Source: Blepharisma stoltei (taxonomy: Eukaryota; Ciliophora; Heterotrichea; Heterotrichida; Blepharismidae). From it: a stretch of DNA of 64,000 nucleotides. The stretch is taken from NCBI GenBank assembly GCA_914767885.1, contig CAJZBQ010000054.1, positions 1,033,501-1,097,500 on the forward strand, in the 5' to 3' direction. The notes beneath the pieces were generated by a model. The model saw only the letters and a list, made by a program, of their open reading frames with translations. It was not told the DNA's origin and made no database searches. The translations under genes and the position numbers were made by a program. Of this stretch, positions 10,469-22,361 are shown piece after piece. The first letter of the stretch is position 1. Every line of letters begins with the position of its first letter.

Positions 10469-13400
10469 TTAGTGATCGCTTTGATAAGACTGTCGCCTAA
10501 CTCCAATATCAGATGAGCCCAACAACTGTTTTCTCTCCGTATCAACATCTTTAACAACAGCCCCGCTATATCCGACTGTAGACCTTCTCATTCTTCCTTT
10601 GTCTTCCCAATAGTTATAATTTGCCTTCGCTTGCTCCAAGCACAGCTTTGTAATCATCTCAGACTTCAAAAATTGGCACCAAACCTCAAACAGTGGTATA
10701 CAAATATTTTTCAAAAACCCAGCCTGGCTTTTGGGCAAATCTGTATTTTCTCTATCACAATACATAGAAACTGGCTGTTTTCTTGATTTTTCTACATCTC
10801 CTTGCTTAAAGAATTCTTCACATACCAACTCGGTCCATTTTTCATGCAAGTCTTTGAGTTTTGCACTGTGGCCAATATCTGCACATTTAAGGCCCATTGA
10901 TAAAATCAAAGTTTTGTCGTCTTGGTTCTCCAAATTTAAGTCTAGAAGGCTGAGAGCTCTTGTCCTGAACCTCCCTAAAATTTCAAAATGCCTTGACATG
11001 TCTGTTTCAAGGACGATCGCAATGATGAGTTTTCTTGCTTTAGCCCAGTCGTCAGGCTGCAATTTTTCAAATATATTGCAGCCGGTTTTTGCCATCATGC
11101 TGAATATTTTAAAGCAGTGCATGTTTTCTAATACACTATTGTCGTTATACTGGATTGCGATTTCATCTCGATTATTTACTAACTCCTCTCTTTGAGCGAA
11201 AAAAAAATTTTGTTCACTCACGGGTTAATTTTTTTATTAATATAAAATTTATAGCAATTTTCCCTTTAAATTCCAATTCAGATAAAAAATTTTTGATCGC
11301 TCACGGAGCGGGGGAGTAAGAATCTATTTGTAACGCCTGGATGGCCTACATCGTGGCCTAAAGCCCCAACTATTATAGAAATAGTGTCAAGAGGACTCAA
11401 ATTTTTTAGAAATTCCCCATTGAGGCAAAAAAATAGCATCGTGTGCAGTACATCAGCAGCGTGGCAGGCATTGTGATATGGGTTATGATTATATCCCTAA
11501 ATAATTATTACTTTTTCTACAGTCTGAAAATATTTATCACATACATCTTCTGGAATTGCGAAACTTTCCATTAGATTCCACTTTTGAAGCAGATATTTTG
11601 CAACTATAAAAATACTATGCCCAGTCGTATTATATAGCCCGATCCCTTTTTTGGATCGGGCTTGACTGATGTTGGGAGGCGTCAGATGAACTAAAGTTTA
11701 CTGGCAAATTCAACTCCCAAGATGAAAAAAGCCAATACAAGAGAATTTTTAATCTTGGGAGTTGATAATTAAATAGGTGTCTTGGCCTGGGCAGGGTTTT
11801 CCGACCATGCAGCCCCGAGCACATGCTTAATTATATCCGGCAAGGTTTTGCCAACCCAGAAATTCCGACAGCGTCCATAGCCTGATCCAAGTCTCTTTTA
11901 GGATTGATTTTATCTTGTGGGACTTAGAGCTAGAAAGGGAAGCCCAGCAGCATCTTTTGATACTCTGAATAACTCCTAGAGTGAAACCAAGAGTTATGCT
12001 TTTTGCTCTGAGTTGGAACTTTTGCTGATAGTCGGCCAGAAATTCCATTTTTGGAAATTTCTGTGCATGCAACCCATGTTTGGTCCCGAAGAACTAGAAA
12101 GACAGCCGTCGCCCGAAGTTTAGGGGCCATACAGTCTTGATATCGAAAGGTGCACGATACGAAGAAGGAGTAGGGAACCCCGAAGCAGGAAGGAAGCCCA
12201 TGCAGGTTATGTGGTTAAACGGAGGACTTAAACCCTTAAATCAATTAATTAATGTGTGCATCATCTGGGGAGTTGATTTTGCCAACAAATGTTGATCCAT
12301 CAGCTCCTAGTAACGCCTCCCAGCATCAGTTAAGCCCGATCCAAAGCAGGGATCTGGCTATATACAAACCAAATATCAAAATTTCAGTTTTTTCCTACTG
12401 AAAACAAAACACTTTCCAGCTCTGCTACTCCGTAGCTGTGGAAAGGAAAAGCTGTTTCTTTTTCTGTAATATCACTCATAGTTACTTTTCTGTCATTTCT
12501 TTCTCTGCTCATTTCAACAGTCACATTCATGTAGTTTTCTTTGATAAATGCTTTGTCTTGCTCATCTAAATTTAAGCTCTGCTCAAGCTTAACATCATCA
12601 AAAAAAGATCCATGAGCGACTCTACGCTTGACTTTATCAATCAGTCCCATGGCTTGTTTTAGTCTTTTTTTAACATCTTTAAAAATTATAACGTGATAAG
12701 CGTATTTTAGCTCTTGCCTGATTTTGTCGCAAGAATTTATTATTATTTCAGTTTCTGATTTTATGTCAATTTTGTTGGTATTTTCGTCGATTTTTTTGCT
12801 GTGCTCGATTCCTTCTTCTTCTTTTTCTTTTCTTCAGAATAGTTGGCGGGTTCGAAAATCAATCTTTTGGGAATCGAAAGTTTGGAGGACGAAAAATAAG
12901 CAAATAAGACAAAATTCGCTTAGGGTTGAGTATACTGATAATCGAGAATAACCGATCTCCACACCCAAAAATAGCACTAGAGCATAAACTACTAAAATAA
13001 CTAAGTAATAAAAACATTCAAAAAGAACTAGTCTTAATAGCACTAAGAAGCACACAATACCTATTGACATAGGCAGTCTGCTTTCTGTATGATTTGAGTC
13101 CGTAATTTCTGATAAAACTCTTTGGTCCCCAACTATAAGGTAAGTAAAAAATAACAAGCCTAAAGCCAAAAAAAATACTCTGTTTTGAATAAGAAATCAT
13201 TGACTTTTATATATGCAGAATAGTAATACATAGCCAAAAAGCACGATTCCACCTAAACATATTAGATGAAATGCAAGCTGAGTGTCTGAAAGTTTTCCTT
13301 CTGAGTGCAGTAATAACGCAAATATTACAAGAATTGCTATATATATTGATAAAAACAAATAAAAGCACAATAGATTGCTTTTAAATTCGGGACTAGGCTT

Positions 13401-13601
13401 TGTACATTCATCTTTACATGTATATAAAGCTTGGTAATATTTCTGATTTAAATGCTTATCTGCGAAATTGAGCAAGTTAGGACTAATTGGAAGGTTAGAT
13501 ACCTCACGGTCTTCATGCTGCAAAATGCTGTATATAGGAGAATTACTCTGCTTTGAAATCGGTTGATCTATAAAATTCAGTTCGAGGATCTTTGAGGACA
13601 T
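10469..13601 (-). CDS. Membrane-anchored class I cyclic nucleotide phosphodiesterase
   Basis: ATG 13601 to TAG 10469. Removing IESs 11180-11319 and 11631-12364 and the 15-nt intron 11497-11511 leaves 751 codons exactly. Residues about 60-260 hold several hydrophobic spans (SNLLCFYLFLSIYIAILVIF; LRLVLFECFYYLVILVVYAL), then a helical linker, then the PDEase I domain. Metal-site motifs are present: HNPYHNACHAADV (about 457), GHDVGHPGVTN (about 503), CADIGHSAK (about 613), and DRENTDLPKSQAGF before the end. Family role: hydrolysis of 3',5'-cAMP/cGMP. Fusion of a multi-span N-terminus to a C-terminal PDE is known in protist PDEs. TGA is Trp at several sites (VGKNWNFDIW). All three interruptions fall in or beside the catalytic domain. 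Confidence 0.92.
11180..11319. mobile_element. Family A-related IES in the phosphodiesterase gene, 137 bp, TAA pointers
   Basis: TAA at 11180-11182 and 11317-11319. Ends CTCCTCTCTTTGAGCG and CGCTCACGGAGCGGGGGAG are family-A terminal repeats, with a second inward-facing repeat (TTCACTCACGGG) forming a hairpin at the left end. This looks like an internally deleted family-A copy. Excision joins GVTNRFL to VNNRDEIAIQYND, the canonical PDE sequence. Confidence 0.93.
11631..12364. mobile_element. Family D element (TATATAGCCC ends) in the phosphodiesterase gene, 728 bp
   Basis: TATATA at 11631-11636 and 12359-12364 flanks a 728-bp element with terminal inverted repeats of about 50 bp (GCCCGATCC...GGATCGGGCTTGACTGATG at left; diverged mirror at right). 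Each repeat contains its own small palindrome. Excision restores NFDIWFVYNTTGHSIFIVAK. The middle is GC-richer and matches the block at 13727-14290. Confidence 0.92.
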
Positions 13602-13726
13602 CAGTTTTTTGATAAAGTAATTATTAATTTATGAATAATCAATGGAAATCAAATTTGATTTGAAAGATTAGGGTATAGGCATAGAGATTTATATTGAATT
13701 GCTAGTTTTATATATTTAGATATTTG

Positions 13727-14290
13727 TTGTTGGGAGCCATATAATTAAATATGGCGTCTTGGTTTGGGCATGGCTAGAGGCCATGCAGCCTCGAGCACAT
13801 ATTTAATTATATCTGACATTCTCAAAACCTAAAATTGACTACAATGCTAGTAAAAATTCCGTAGAATTCGGAGGCTAGCCCAAGTCCGCTTCATGATTGG
13901 ATTTTACCTTGTGGGATTGTGGGAAAAGAAAGGCTTGAAGTTGAAAAGGGGAAGCCCAGAAGCGCATATTTAGCCCTTCTGGCAACTCTTCAGCGTGAAT
14001 CCAGGAGTTGCGCCTTTTGCTGAAAGTCGGCCAGAATTCCATTTTTTGGAATTCTTGAGCACCTATATAGGATGCCCGAGAGCAGGAAGGACAGCCATCG
14101 AAATCTGGACGCCCGAAGCCAAGGGACATTTCAGAGGTGAAGCCAGGTAGTCCAAGACGTGAAGGTGGAATGGGAAACCCCGAATCAGGGATGGAAGCCC
14201 GTGCAGTTAATGCGGTATTTAATGTTAAACCAGAACCCTTTAATCAAGTAAGCATGTTATTGGGAAACCCAAAGAAAAGTGCATAATTTA
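13727..14290. repeat. Second copy of the internal sequence of the 11631 family D element
   Basis: Shared phrases in the same order: ATAATTAAAT..., CCATGCAGCC.CGAGCACAT, GTCGGCCAGAA.TTCCATTTT, and GGGAACCCCGAA.CAGG. The two copies are clearly homologous but diverged. The long TATAGCCC terminal repeats of the first copy are missing here. Confidence 0.7.
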
Positions 14291-15845
14291 TCAGGAGTTT
14301 TTAATTAAATTCTGAAATAGTTTTTTATTTTTTATTAGAGAATTTAATAAAATCAAGAGCTATTAAAAATTAAAAAGCTAAAGAATTATCAGCAATGAAA
14401 TAAGTTCCTGAGCTTGGAATGATTTTATAAATATAAAAATTTGAGTTTTAATCTTTTATTAACTCTCCAGCTTTGAGTGGATATGACAATTTTTAAGAAA
14501 AATTAATTATTAAAATTATAAACATCAATTAATTCTTTTTTTTAATGTTAATTCATAAAGTTTTACTTCTAAAAATATAATTAAAAAGGCTAAAAGAATC
14601 AATTTTATTTGATAAAGGACGATAATTGATTTTTATAAAGATCTTTAATTTTATTATAATCCTTTTACTTATCAATTTAGTTATGATTATTTTATAAAAA
14701 TTATTAAATATATGTTCGATTTTGCAATTTAATTAATATTTATTATATACTTACTTTTCTCAATTAAATTTAATTTGAAATTTTCATGTAAATTAAACTT
14801 TGCGATTTGCAAATAAATTAAGAGGAGACTTGATTTAATCGAGGTAATATGGCGATAAATATACCAATATAAAAATGAGAGAGATTTACCTTACTCCCCC
14901 CCATCCTTGATCGAACGATTGACTGTAAAAATTCCTAAAAAATTTGGAAAATTAACCCCCATCCTTAATCGAACGATTTTCATATCATGCAAATTTTTAT
15001 ATAAAAAATATATTAGTTATCAGAAGCTTGGGAAGATGTATATAATGAAGTTGTTTCAGAGACTTTGAGACGACAAAAAGCTACGGAATCAACCATTCGA
15101 AGTGATTTAGTCATCAACCTAGGCTTAAAAACTCAATAATCTAAAAAATAGAGATTCTTTAAAATTTAAAAAAAAAATTAATTTAATAAGGAATAAATTA
15201 AAATTTATAGGGGTAACTAATAAATCAAAATATTAAAAATTTGGTATTTTATGAAATTAATTCAAATTTTTGGTGTAAAAATAATTATTAAATACTCTTA
15301 ACCCTCTCATTTAAAAGTAAATAAAAAAATATATTTATATATTTTTTATTTTATTTATAAAATTTTTTCCTTGCATATATTGAGATGCACAAGCCACGCA
15401 CTTTGCAAATTATAGCTCTAGTCTTCACATATAAATTAGCATTAAAATAAAGAAATTCTACCCAAAAAATTTTTTTTAACCCCCCATCCTTGATCGAGCG
15501 ATGGCGAGCCGTTAGATCAAGGATGGGGCGGAGTTAGACCAATGCTTAGCTATATAAATTAGAAGAGCATATAGATACTCAAGAAAGGGATTTGAGCTAA
15601 TATAGTCTCAAACAGATAATGCCAATAAGTCTTTACGGAATTTAAAATTTATTATTGTAATAAGAAAATACAATAGACACACTAAACAAAGAATTCTGAA
15701 AAAAGATTATAAAAATTATAACGTCTAATTATTATGATGGAAATAAAAACCTTTAAAACTAAATTCTCCCAATTAAATTTCCATCTTACTAATCAAGTAA
15801 AAATTATCACTGAAAAATTAAAAATAAATTGTCCATTATAAAATA
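14291..15845. other. Gene-poor AT-rich DNA holding a family B element
   Basis: Very AT-rich. Apart from the family B element (14891-15536), only a short coding-like frame is visible (15018-15140, SEAWEDVYNEVVSETLRRQK and on to TAA), which lies inside that element. It could be a gene remnant or chance. Confidence 0.5.
14891..15536 (+). mobile_element. Family B MITE (CCATCCTTGATCGAACGAT ends), 643 bp, TTA pointers
   Basis: TTA at 14891-14893 and 15534-15536. Left end: CTCCCCCCCATCCTTGATCG, an AT spacer (AAAAATTCCTAAAAAATTTG), then a second copy CCCCCATCCTTAATCGAACG. Right end: an inverted pair of the same repeat forming a hairpin (15479-15533). This is the family A and C architecture with a different terminal sequence. 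Confidence 0.75.
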
Positions 15846-17590
15846 ATGGCAGAAAGAATTTTTATTGACACCCAATCTGCAAATGCGATGATTGATAACG
15901 GTTCTGCATACGTAATAGACTCTACATTATTGGGATTAAATTAATTTCGTATTTATAGTGTTCAGTGTCCGCTCTAAATAAATAGAGCTATGCCAAACTA
16001 GTGATATTATGGATAATCCTTACTTAAAATGGAGTACCATATCAGCAGGCTCTCCTTGGCATGTCTTCACCACTTCTCATTGTGCCCTTGCCTTGACTCA
16101 GCTCCTGCGCGTGCTTCACTTAAAGGCGTGTGCTTACCCAAAAACCTTGAGCTCTTATTGCCCTTTGAGCAATTCCTCTAGCCCTATTCATCTAAGCTAA
16201 ACCACTATTGCTATGTAGGAGCTCTCCCAGGTAAACCAACTCCATAAATAAAATTCCATAAGGATGAAAATTAGCAAAGCTAATTTCTCGCCAGCCAAAT
16301 GCCATTTGATTTATTGCTCTGCATTATTGCAAAACGAAAATTCAAGGATAAAGCATTTTGAAAACAGAATTAGAGGTGCTAAATATTTTTCTATTGCTGA
16401 AATCAGAGATACATCTGCACCATTGTCGTTGGCTTGGCCTACTTTTCAACAGTTTACTGAAGCTATGATTAAGATAAGGCTGCCAAATGATGGAAAAGCA
16501 GTTATCGTATATGATCAAACAGGATTTGGGACTGCTGCAAGAGGATGGGCAATGCTGAAATATTTTGGGTATCCAAATGTGTTTATCCTTGATGGGGGAT
16601 TGCCTAAATGGGTAGCTGAAGGAAGACCAACTGAGACTGGGGAATATGAGCTCAATTTTACAGACCCAGTTGATTGGCGTCAATATTTATGCTTTCTTAA
16701 ATTAAATTAAATTTACGTCATTAACGCGTTCACCACCACAGAGGCCGGAGGATTTGCACCCCTGCATGCTCATCATCCTAGAGAGATTCGGCAGATACCC
16801 CTCCTTCTGCCACAGTAGAGTTTTGCACAGCTGGATAGGACTTTCTAGCTCCAAAGTCCTTAGGACTGATTTTTCGAGATATAACTCCCGTATCATGCCA
16901 GGCACCAACCGTCCTGCAAGCTAGAAAGGAGTCTGTTGTTCAACTTGATCTGGTGCCTTTCAAAGAATCACCGGAGGTAAAAACTCATGTTCCATGATTA
17001 GCTTCTGAGGCAAAGAAAAACTCACGCCCAATATACACCAAGGGATGCCGAACCATTTCTCAGCTTGGTTTCCCCACCTGATGCTTGTTGAGAAAATAGC
17101 GCCAGGTTCAGGTGGTCGTCTCTGCCATATTTATATATTTATGCTTTCTTAAAAGAATAAACTCTTTAGGCATATTATATTATATAGCTTATTATTAAAA
17201 AGTCCAATTATTTGAATACGAATAGTCACTGAGCATCACGAAATGAGGGTTCTTATAGACACAGTCGAACAAATAGTGAACCAAAAGAATAGCGGGGACA
17301 ACAGGTTTGCCATTTGGGACCCAAGACCGCCCAATATGTTCCAAGCAGGCAGTATCCCTACTGCAGTTAATCTGCCAGCTTCCACATTCTTTAATGCTGA
17401 TAAAACTATCAAGTCTCCAGAAGAGGTCAGAGAACTGCTTCAGCAACACGGCTTAGGAGGGGAAGTCATTACATCTTGCATGAAAGGAATTAATGCATCT
17501 TTAGGCTATGCCTTACAGAAATACTCAGGAAATGATCATGCTCATATATACACTGGGTCTTTTGAAGAGTGGAAAAAGCTTAAAGGCTAA
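15846..17590 (+). CDS. Two-domain sulfurtransferase (thiosulfate / 3-mercaptopyruvate type, rhodanese family)
   Basis: ATG 15846 to TAA 17590. Removing the 397-, 452- and 65-bp interruptions leaves 277 codons, the normal length for tandem-rhodanese enzymes (276 aa). The N-terminal non-catalytic domain has YDQTGFGTAARGWAML and VFILDGGLPKWV. The C-terminal domain has AIWDPRPPNMFQAGSIPTA and the active-site loop SCMKGINASLGY with the catalytic Cys. Family role: transfer of sulfane sulfur to cyanide or thiols, cytosolic or mitochondrial. Joins: DSTLLQNENSRIKHF, WRQYLCFLKR and LKRIVTEHHEMRV. A small compact gene more than half made of DNA that must be removed. Downstream is a GC-richer repeat, then the acid phosphatase. 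Confidence 0.93.
15925..16329. mobile_element. Insertion in the sulfurtransferase gene, 397 bp, CATTATTG repeats
   Basis: CATTATTG at 15925-15932 and 16322-16329, extended to CTCT.CATTATTG with one mismatch (13 bp), flanks a GC-richer 389-bp insert. No terminal inverted repeat was seen, and the long target-site duplication suggests a retroposon-like origin. Excision restores the frame (397 = 1 mod 3) and DSTLLQNENSRIK. Confidence 0.88.
16683..17153. mobile_element. Insertion in the sulfurtransferase gene, 452 bp, 19-bp target-site duplication
   Basis: A perfect 19-bp direct repeat (ATATTTATGCTTTCTTAAA) at 16683-16701 and 17135-17153 flanks a GC-richer insert that begins with an AT-rich tail-like run (ATTAAATTAAATTT). 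The long duplication and lack of inverted ends point to a SINE-like retroposon. Excision is needed, together with the adjacent 65-bp IES, to reach the catalytic domain. Confidence 0.9.
17155..17224. other. Short IES in the sulfurtransferase gene, 65 bp, GAATA pointers
   Basis: GAATA at 17155-17159 and 17220-17224, 65 bp apart (2 mod 3 as required). Joined product reads LKRIVTEHHEMRVLID. It starts only 2 bp from the 19-bp repeat of the preceding insertion. No terminal inverted repeat. Confidence 0.9.
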
Positions 17591-17716
17591 AAATAATTCT
17601 TTTTACTGCAATGAATTAGAATTTCTAACATTAATAAAGTTCACGATTCAATTGCCTAAGATTATAGAAATTTCACTGTTAAACACTAATAAGGGTTTTC
17701 TTCTTTAAGATCCCGT

Positions 17717-17945
17717 TCACTGTGAATTATTGTAGTCGCCACTCAAAAATAAAGCCTCAAGGCAAGGAGGATACATAATGTACTAGAAGTGGCACCCATT
17801 ATTTGAGGATAGACCCTCTGGGTTGGAGTCGAAAATGGATGAACCTCCCGCATGGAAGGTCTTTGGTGACTACGCCACCAATATGGCTAACGCCTGTCGT
17901 ATTGGCTACATGCTAAGATGATGGATCAGTTCGCCTGCCATTTTA
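17717..17945. repeat. GC-richer SINE-like block in the 17591-18000 spacer
   Basis: GC content jumps against AT-rich flanks. It has an internal inverted pair (GTAGTCGCCAC and GTGGTGACTAC in diverged form). It lacks a coding frame and I did not find its target duplication. No tRNA-like fold was convincing. Confidence 0.45.
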
Positions 17946-18000
17946 AAATATTAAAGTCCACATAAAAATAAGTTGCCATATTCATTTAAAACTCATCTTA

Positions 18001-19200
18001 ATGTCTAAGCATAATTTTATGCTTTTCACATTGTTTCTATTACTTGGAACTGCTATTAGTGATCAAATTGTAAGTGTCGTCTCCACATTTAGACATGGTG
18101 CAAGAGCTCCGATGTCACAATCTTCATGAGACAAAGGAATCTGGCCTCAAGGCTATGCTGAATTAACTCCTGCAGGAATGAGGCAGCAATATCTGAACGG
18201 AGTCGAAATGGCTTATAGGTACATTAGCCAGTCACAGACTATCAGCCCCACCTACACAGCTGCAGAAATTTACGTAAGGTCAACAGATACAAACCGGACT
18301 ATTATGAGTGCCCAAAGTCAATTATTTGGGATATATCCAACAGGTCCTCAAATTGCAACCCAAGCTTTGCAGCAAGGTGCAGTTCCACCTTTTAAAGTAA
18401 AAAACCAGCAGCAATATATCTCCGCATTAGGAACAAATGCACTTCCTAATGGGTTTCAGCCTATTCCAATCCATGTGGTATCGGCCAATTATGATAATAT
18501 GCTAGTTGGGTACACAACTGCAGCATGTCCCAGGTTTGCTGAAATTCTTCAGCAGCAACAAGAATCTGAAGAATACCAAAGAAAAGTCAGTATTTATTCC
18601 CGAGGGCTGCAGAACCAAGTTTACCAAGTTTTTAAAGAAAATGTCACCTATGAAATGGCTGGGTATATGTGTGACACGCTGACTGCTGACAAATTTCATG
18701 GTTTCCCTTTGCCTGATGGAGTTACAGACGATCTTTACTATGAAATGTACGCAAACCAGAATTACACGAACAGCTATTTTTATACCCCAGAAGGCGCTAG
18801 ACTAGCAGGGTCCCAATTTTTCCAAGCGGTTATAAATCAGTTTGATGGGACTATTAATGGAACTTCAAGCATAAAATTTGGATTTTATTCAGCACATGAT
18901 ACAACACTTATAGGATTTTTAATTTTTCTTGGGGTTTGGGACGGAAATAACCCAATTTATGCATCAAGTTTGATTTTTGAGCTTCACAATAATGCAGGAA
19001 ATTACGCTGTTCATATTTCGTACAATGGAGATATAATTTTGCTAGATGGGTGTACAGATCCTTGTCCTTATGAAACTTTTAAAACGATGATGGAAGATAA
19101 AATAGTGCCAAATGTAACAGAAGCTTGCCAATTACAAGGTAATGGAAGGATGCTTAGGTATAACTATAACCCATATCTTGATATTGATACTTTAACTTAA
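18001..19200 (+). CDS. Secreted or lysosomal histidine acid phosphatase (clade 2)
   Basis: ATG 18001 to TAA 19200, 399 aa, no interruption. The hydrophobic N-terminus (MLFTLFLLLGTAIS) is a signal peptide, then STFRHGARAP gives the catalytic RHGxRxP motif at about residue 35. TGA at 18127 is Trp (SQSSWDKGIWPQGYAEL), and the C-terminal FYSAHDTTLIGF supplies the proton-donor HD. Conserved RSTDTNRTIMSAQS and several Cys fit the family. Role: hydrolysis of phosphomonoesters in food vacuoles or lysosomes. A start at the downstream Met (18178) would lose the catalytic motif, so the upstream ATG is correct. Confidence 0.95.
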
Positions 19201-21349
19201 TTAAGAATGAGTTAGTAAAAAAATAAAAATTTCAGGTAAAAATAAATTTATTTAATTCTTTAGATGAGAAAGCACATTGGATAACCTCAAATTAATATAG
19301 AGGGCTAAAGCACAAGCTATAATAGTTGCTGTATTAGGAAATATATACAAATTACCTTATTTTTATCCCATTATATAGTCTTCATTAGCCATTATAAATG
19401 GAAATTATCCTAAGCTGATCGGGATAACACACATTCCTACCTACAAATTTTTATTTATAAAATAACTATTTATTAATCATGCCCGAATTCAAATAAATTT
19501 TCTATGATTTATTTTTTATTTTTATTTCTTAAATTTATGTTGGCTTATCTGATATAGCTGATTCATTATTTTACTTTTACTCTTTAGAAAATTATAACTA
19601 ATTATCACATAATAATCATTTTCCTTTAAATTTCTAAATTGAACACTAAAAATTCCAAAAAGCCATATCAATATATAAATATATTCTAATTATTATTTTT
19701 CCTTTATGAAGAAAATTCTTATCTAAATTATCCAATTTTTAGTCATATCTTGCCATATTCGGCCAAAAATAAACCACATATAATAATAAAAAGGTCATGG
19801 GAAATACTGCAGTAAGACAGAGCTTCACACACATTTCACACACCAACAAGCAATCTAATTTAAGCACCAAATTCACTCAATCGGCTAGTTCAATGCAACC
19901 AACGCATCAAAGTCAACATCAAGGAATTAATTATTCTTCAGTGTTTGATGAAGGAAAGGTATGGGCAAGTGCAATTTATGTTGACTAATTAACTTCTGAA
20001 TAACCTTCAGAATTATAAATAATTAAGTTAAATTCTTAAAACCAAAGGATTTAGATTTTTGGCTGGATATTTTTGGAGTTGGTCCCAAAACTGAACGAAA
20101 TTACTGAAATAAAATGGGATATGGATGGGAAGTCGAAATTTTGAAATACAAAAATGATTAGGTAAAATAAGAAAAATTATTATAAATAAAATTAAAAGCA
20201 GTGATTTATATTTAAAGATTGGCTGATCTGGGAAAATATTATGATAAAAATTTTAAAAGGTTAATGAGTGAGATTATGAATAGCAAGAAAAACATTTGGA
20301 TTATTCAGTTTATTTGTGTAGATTATAATTTAATAGATGAGTCTATATACAATTCATATATTTGGCTGCCTGGAATTATGCTGATAAAGAAATTATAAAA
20401 GGGAGAATAATTAGTGCCGGGATTATTACTTCATATACCTTTATGCAATGAAGAGAAGCATTCTTGATGGTAACCGCTGTCTTATTTTCATATATTAAAT
20501 AGGCCAGCAGCTAATAGTTAGGAATGTTTTTATTTATTATAAAAGATATATTTAAAATAGCAATTTTAATAAATGTCGCTTTCTGATTAAATTATTTCCA
20601 AGCTAAGTAAGTACCTTTCATGTTTTATTCAAAAACTTTAGGCTATTATGGATAAAGGTTAAAATGACTGAAAAAATTTCTGCACATAAATTGGATAAGA
20701 AAATGCATTAAAGTATGCAAATTTCATATTAAAATTTTATAATATTAAAGATTAATTTATAGCATTATCTACAAATAAATGCTTTAATGCATTTTGAATT
20801 CACATCCTTTAGCCTCAATGAATTTAAATCGACTTCTTTCTTATAAATGTCCCATGGCCTGAAGACTTCACACACTTTTTATACTTTCCTTCTAATTTTT
20901 GTGTCCATAAACTCTATCTAAGCCATTTTATTTTAATTGCAATGTAAACATATAAAACATCATATTTAATAAATATTGTTTTCTGTTTAAATTAGTCCAG
21001 AACTTCAGATAAAACATTGGCTTTGATTTTATTGACATGTAGTAGTCTGTGTCAAAGGCCCCTTGCTCCTAGCCATTTTTTCGTAATATTTTGGTCTATT
21101 TAATTTTTTTCCAAAGAAATTTAAAATATACCATTTTGGTATGAATAAATCTCTAATATAAATGCAAAGTGGCTAAATAAATTTCAGTTCTCTTGTGCAA
21201 TTCACTTTTATGCATTTTTTTGATTAATCAAATAAAAATTTTTAAGCTATTTGTTAAAAATTAAATATTTTGGCAAGAAAATGAGACATATAATAATTAG
21301 AAAACTTCTTTTTCATATTAATAGACATTATGGGTAAACAATAAAATTA
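19201..21349. other. Gene-poor 2.1 kb spacer
   Basis: Very AT-rich. It holds one possible small gene (19797) and fragments with coding look near 20285-20480 (MNSKKNIWIIQFICVDY; then, in another frame, TSYTFMQWREAFLMVTAVLF). I could not join these with a convincing pointer. No element ends were recognised. Confidence 0.4.
19797..20245 (+). CDS. Possible small gene, interrupted by a 160-bp segment (weak)
   Basis: ATG 19797 starts MGNTAVRQSF, a myristoylation-like start, followed by a Ser/Gln/His-rich stretch to about 19960. TATGG occurs at 19960-19964 and 20120-20124. Joining there gives FDEGKVWMGSRNFEIQKWLG and stays open about 30 more codons (TGA as Trp) to TAA at about 20243. No family is recognised, and AT-rich chance openness cannot be excluded. 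Confidence 0.25.
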
Positions 21350-22195
21350 TTAATTTTCAGCATTAGCTATTTTTCTAGCCTTAAAGCAAAATCCAGGAGT
21401 ATACTCTCCTGTCATCAATTCTCTCGATTGCTGAGATTTATTTGAAAAATCAAAATTTGGATTAGTTTCATATCCTTTCGCCCCAACCAATTCAAACCCA
21501 CATCTTTCCAAAGCATTCTTTACGTCATCAAGAGTCCAAACTGTAGCATTAAAAACAAATTTTTCTTGCCTTGTTTTCATATCCATAAATGCATACTCAA
21601 TTTTAGCAATTTCTCCATCATAAAACAGCCTTTTTAAATTTGTGTACCAATCAACACTCATCAGTTCCTGAAATTTGCTAAATTCTTGGATTTCTTTAGG
21701 ATTTACAGTCACAAATGAATAAATTCCTCCAATTTTCAAAAATTTATTTGTTGCTTTAAATCCAGACTCTAGCTGTGTTATAGAGCTTGCATTGCAAATT
21801 AGCCAAAAATCTGCAACTGCGTCAAAATAGTCGCTATATATATCAAGTGGGAGAGCTTGGCTAATGGAATCTATAGAGAAACAATCAGCCTTATATATGC
21901 TGTATTTACTAGAGTCACTTCCTATAGAGCTTAAGTAGTATTTTGCATTGTTTACCATATTTGCATCTACATCAAGCCCAACTACTAGGGAAGCTCCTTT
22001 TTCTAGAAAATGTGGAATCTCTGTTGCAGGGCCGCATGCTAAATTCAGGATTTTCATTCCATCTAAAGCAGTGCCAGAGTATGAGCCATCATTTGATAAA
22101 CTTTTTATGATGGTGTACTCGTGGCAGTTGTAAAACAGCGGGTCTGATTTTAAGACAACATAATAATTTGCATCAAATCCACCCTCACTAACCAT
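21350..22195 (-). CDS. Class I SAM-dependent methyltransferase
   Basis: ATG 22195 (MVSEGGFDANYYV) to stop 21350, 281 aa, uninterrupted and without TGA codons. Motif I is ILNLACGPATEIPHF, motif post-I VVGLDVDANMV, and a motif-II/III region YFDAVADFWLICNASS follows, a Rossmann-fold methyltransferase core. The C-terminal half (TLDDVKNALERCGFELVG) fits the extra strand seen in small-molecule methyltransferases. The substrate cannot be told. The tail NKSQQSRELMTGEYTPGF is unassigned. Confidence 0.8.
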   Translation of the reverse strand: MVSEGGFDANYYVVLKSDPLFYNCHEYTIIKSLSNDGSYSGTALDGMKILNLACGPATEIPHFLEKGASLVVGLDVDANMVNNAKYYLSSIGSDSSKYSIYKADCFSIDSISQALPLDIYSDYFDAVADFWLICNASSITQLESGFKATNKFLKIGGIYSFVTVNPKEIQEFSKFQELMSVDWYTNLKRLFYDGEIAKIEYAFMDMKTRQEKFVFNATVWTLDDVKNALERCGFELVGAKGYETNPNFDFSNKSQQSRELMTGEYTPGFCFKARKIANAEN

Positions 22196-22361
22196 TTTTA
22201 TTATATTCACAAGTAATCGTTTTTAAGGTGAAGTTATTATGCAGCCATATATCTTGTAAAAAATTTGACGTGCTTAATTTGAGATATAAAAAATGCTATG
22301 ATTTTACTAAATATTTTTAACTGTTTCTATAAAAATTATTTGTATTTGCTAAATTTTTATA

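Noticed and set aside
17717-17945. A structured ncRNA gene in the GC-richer block before the acid phosphatase
   Set aside because: One inverted pair is not enough to claim an RNA gene; its composition fits the dispersed repeat class seen elsewhere in the window.
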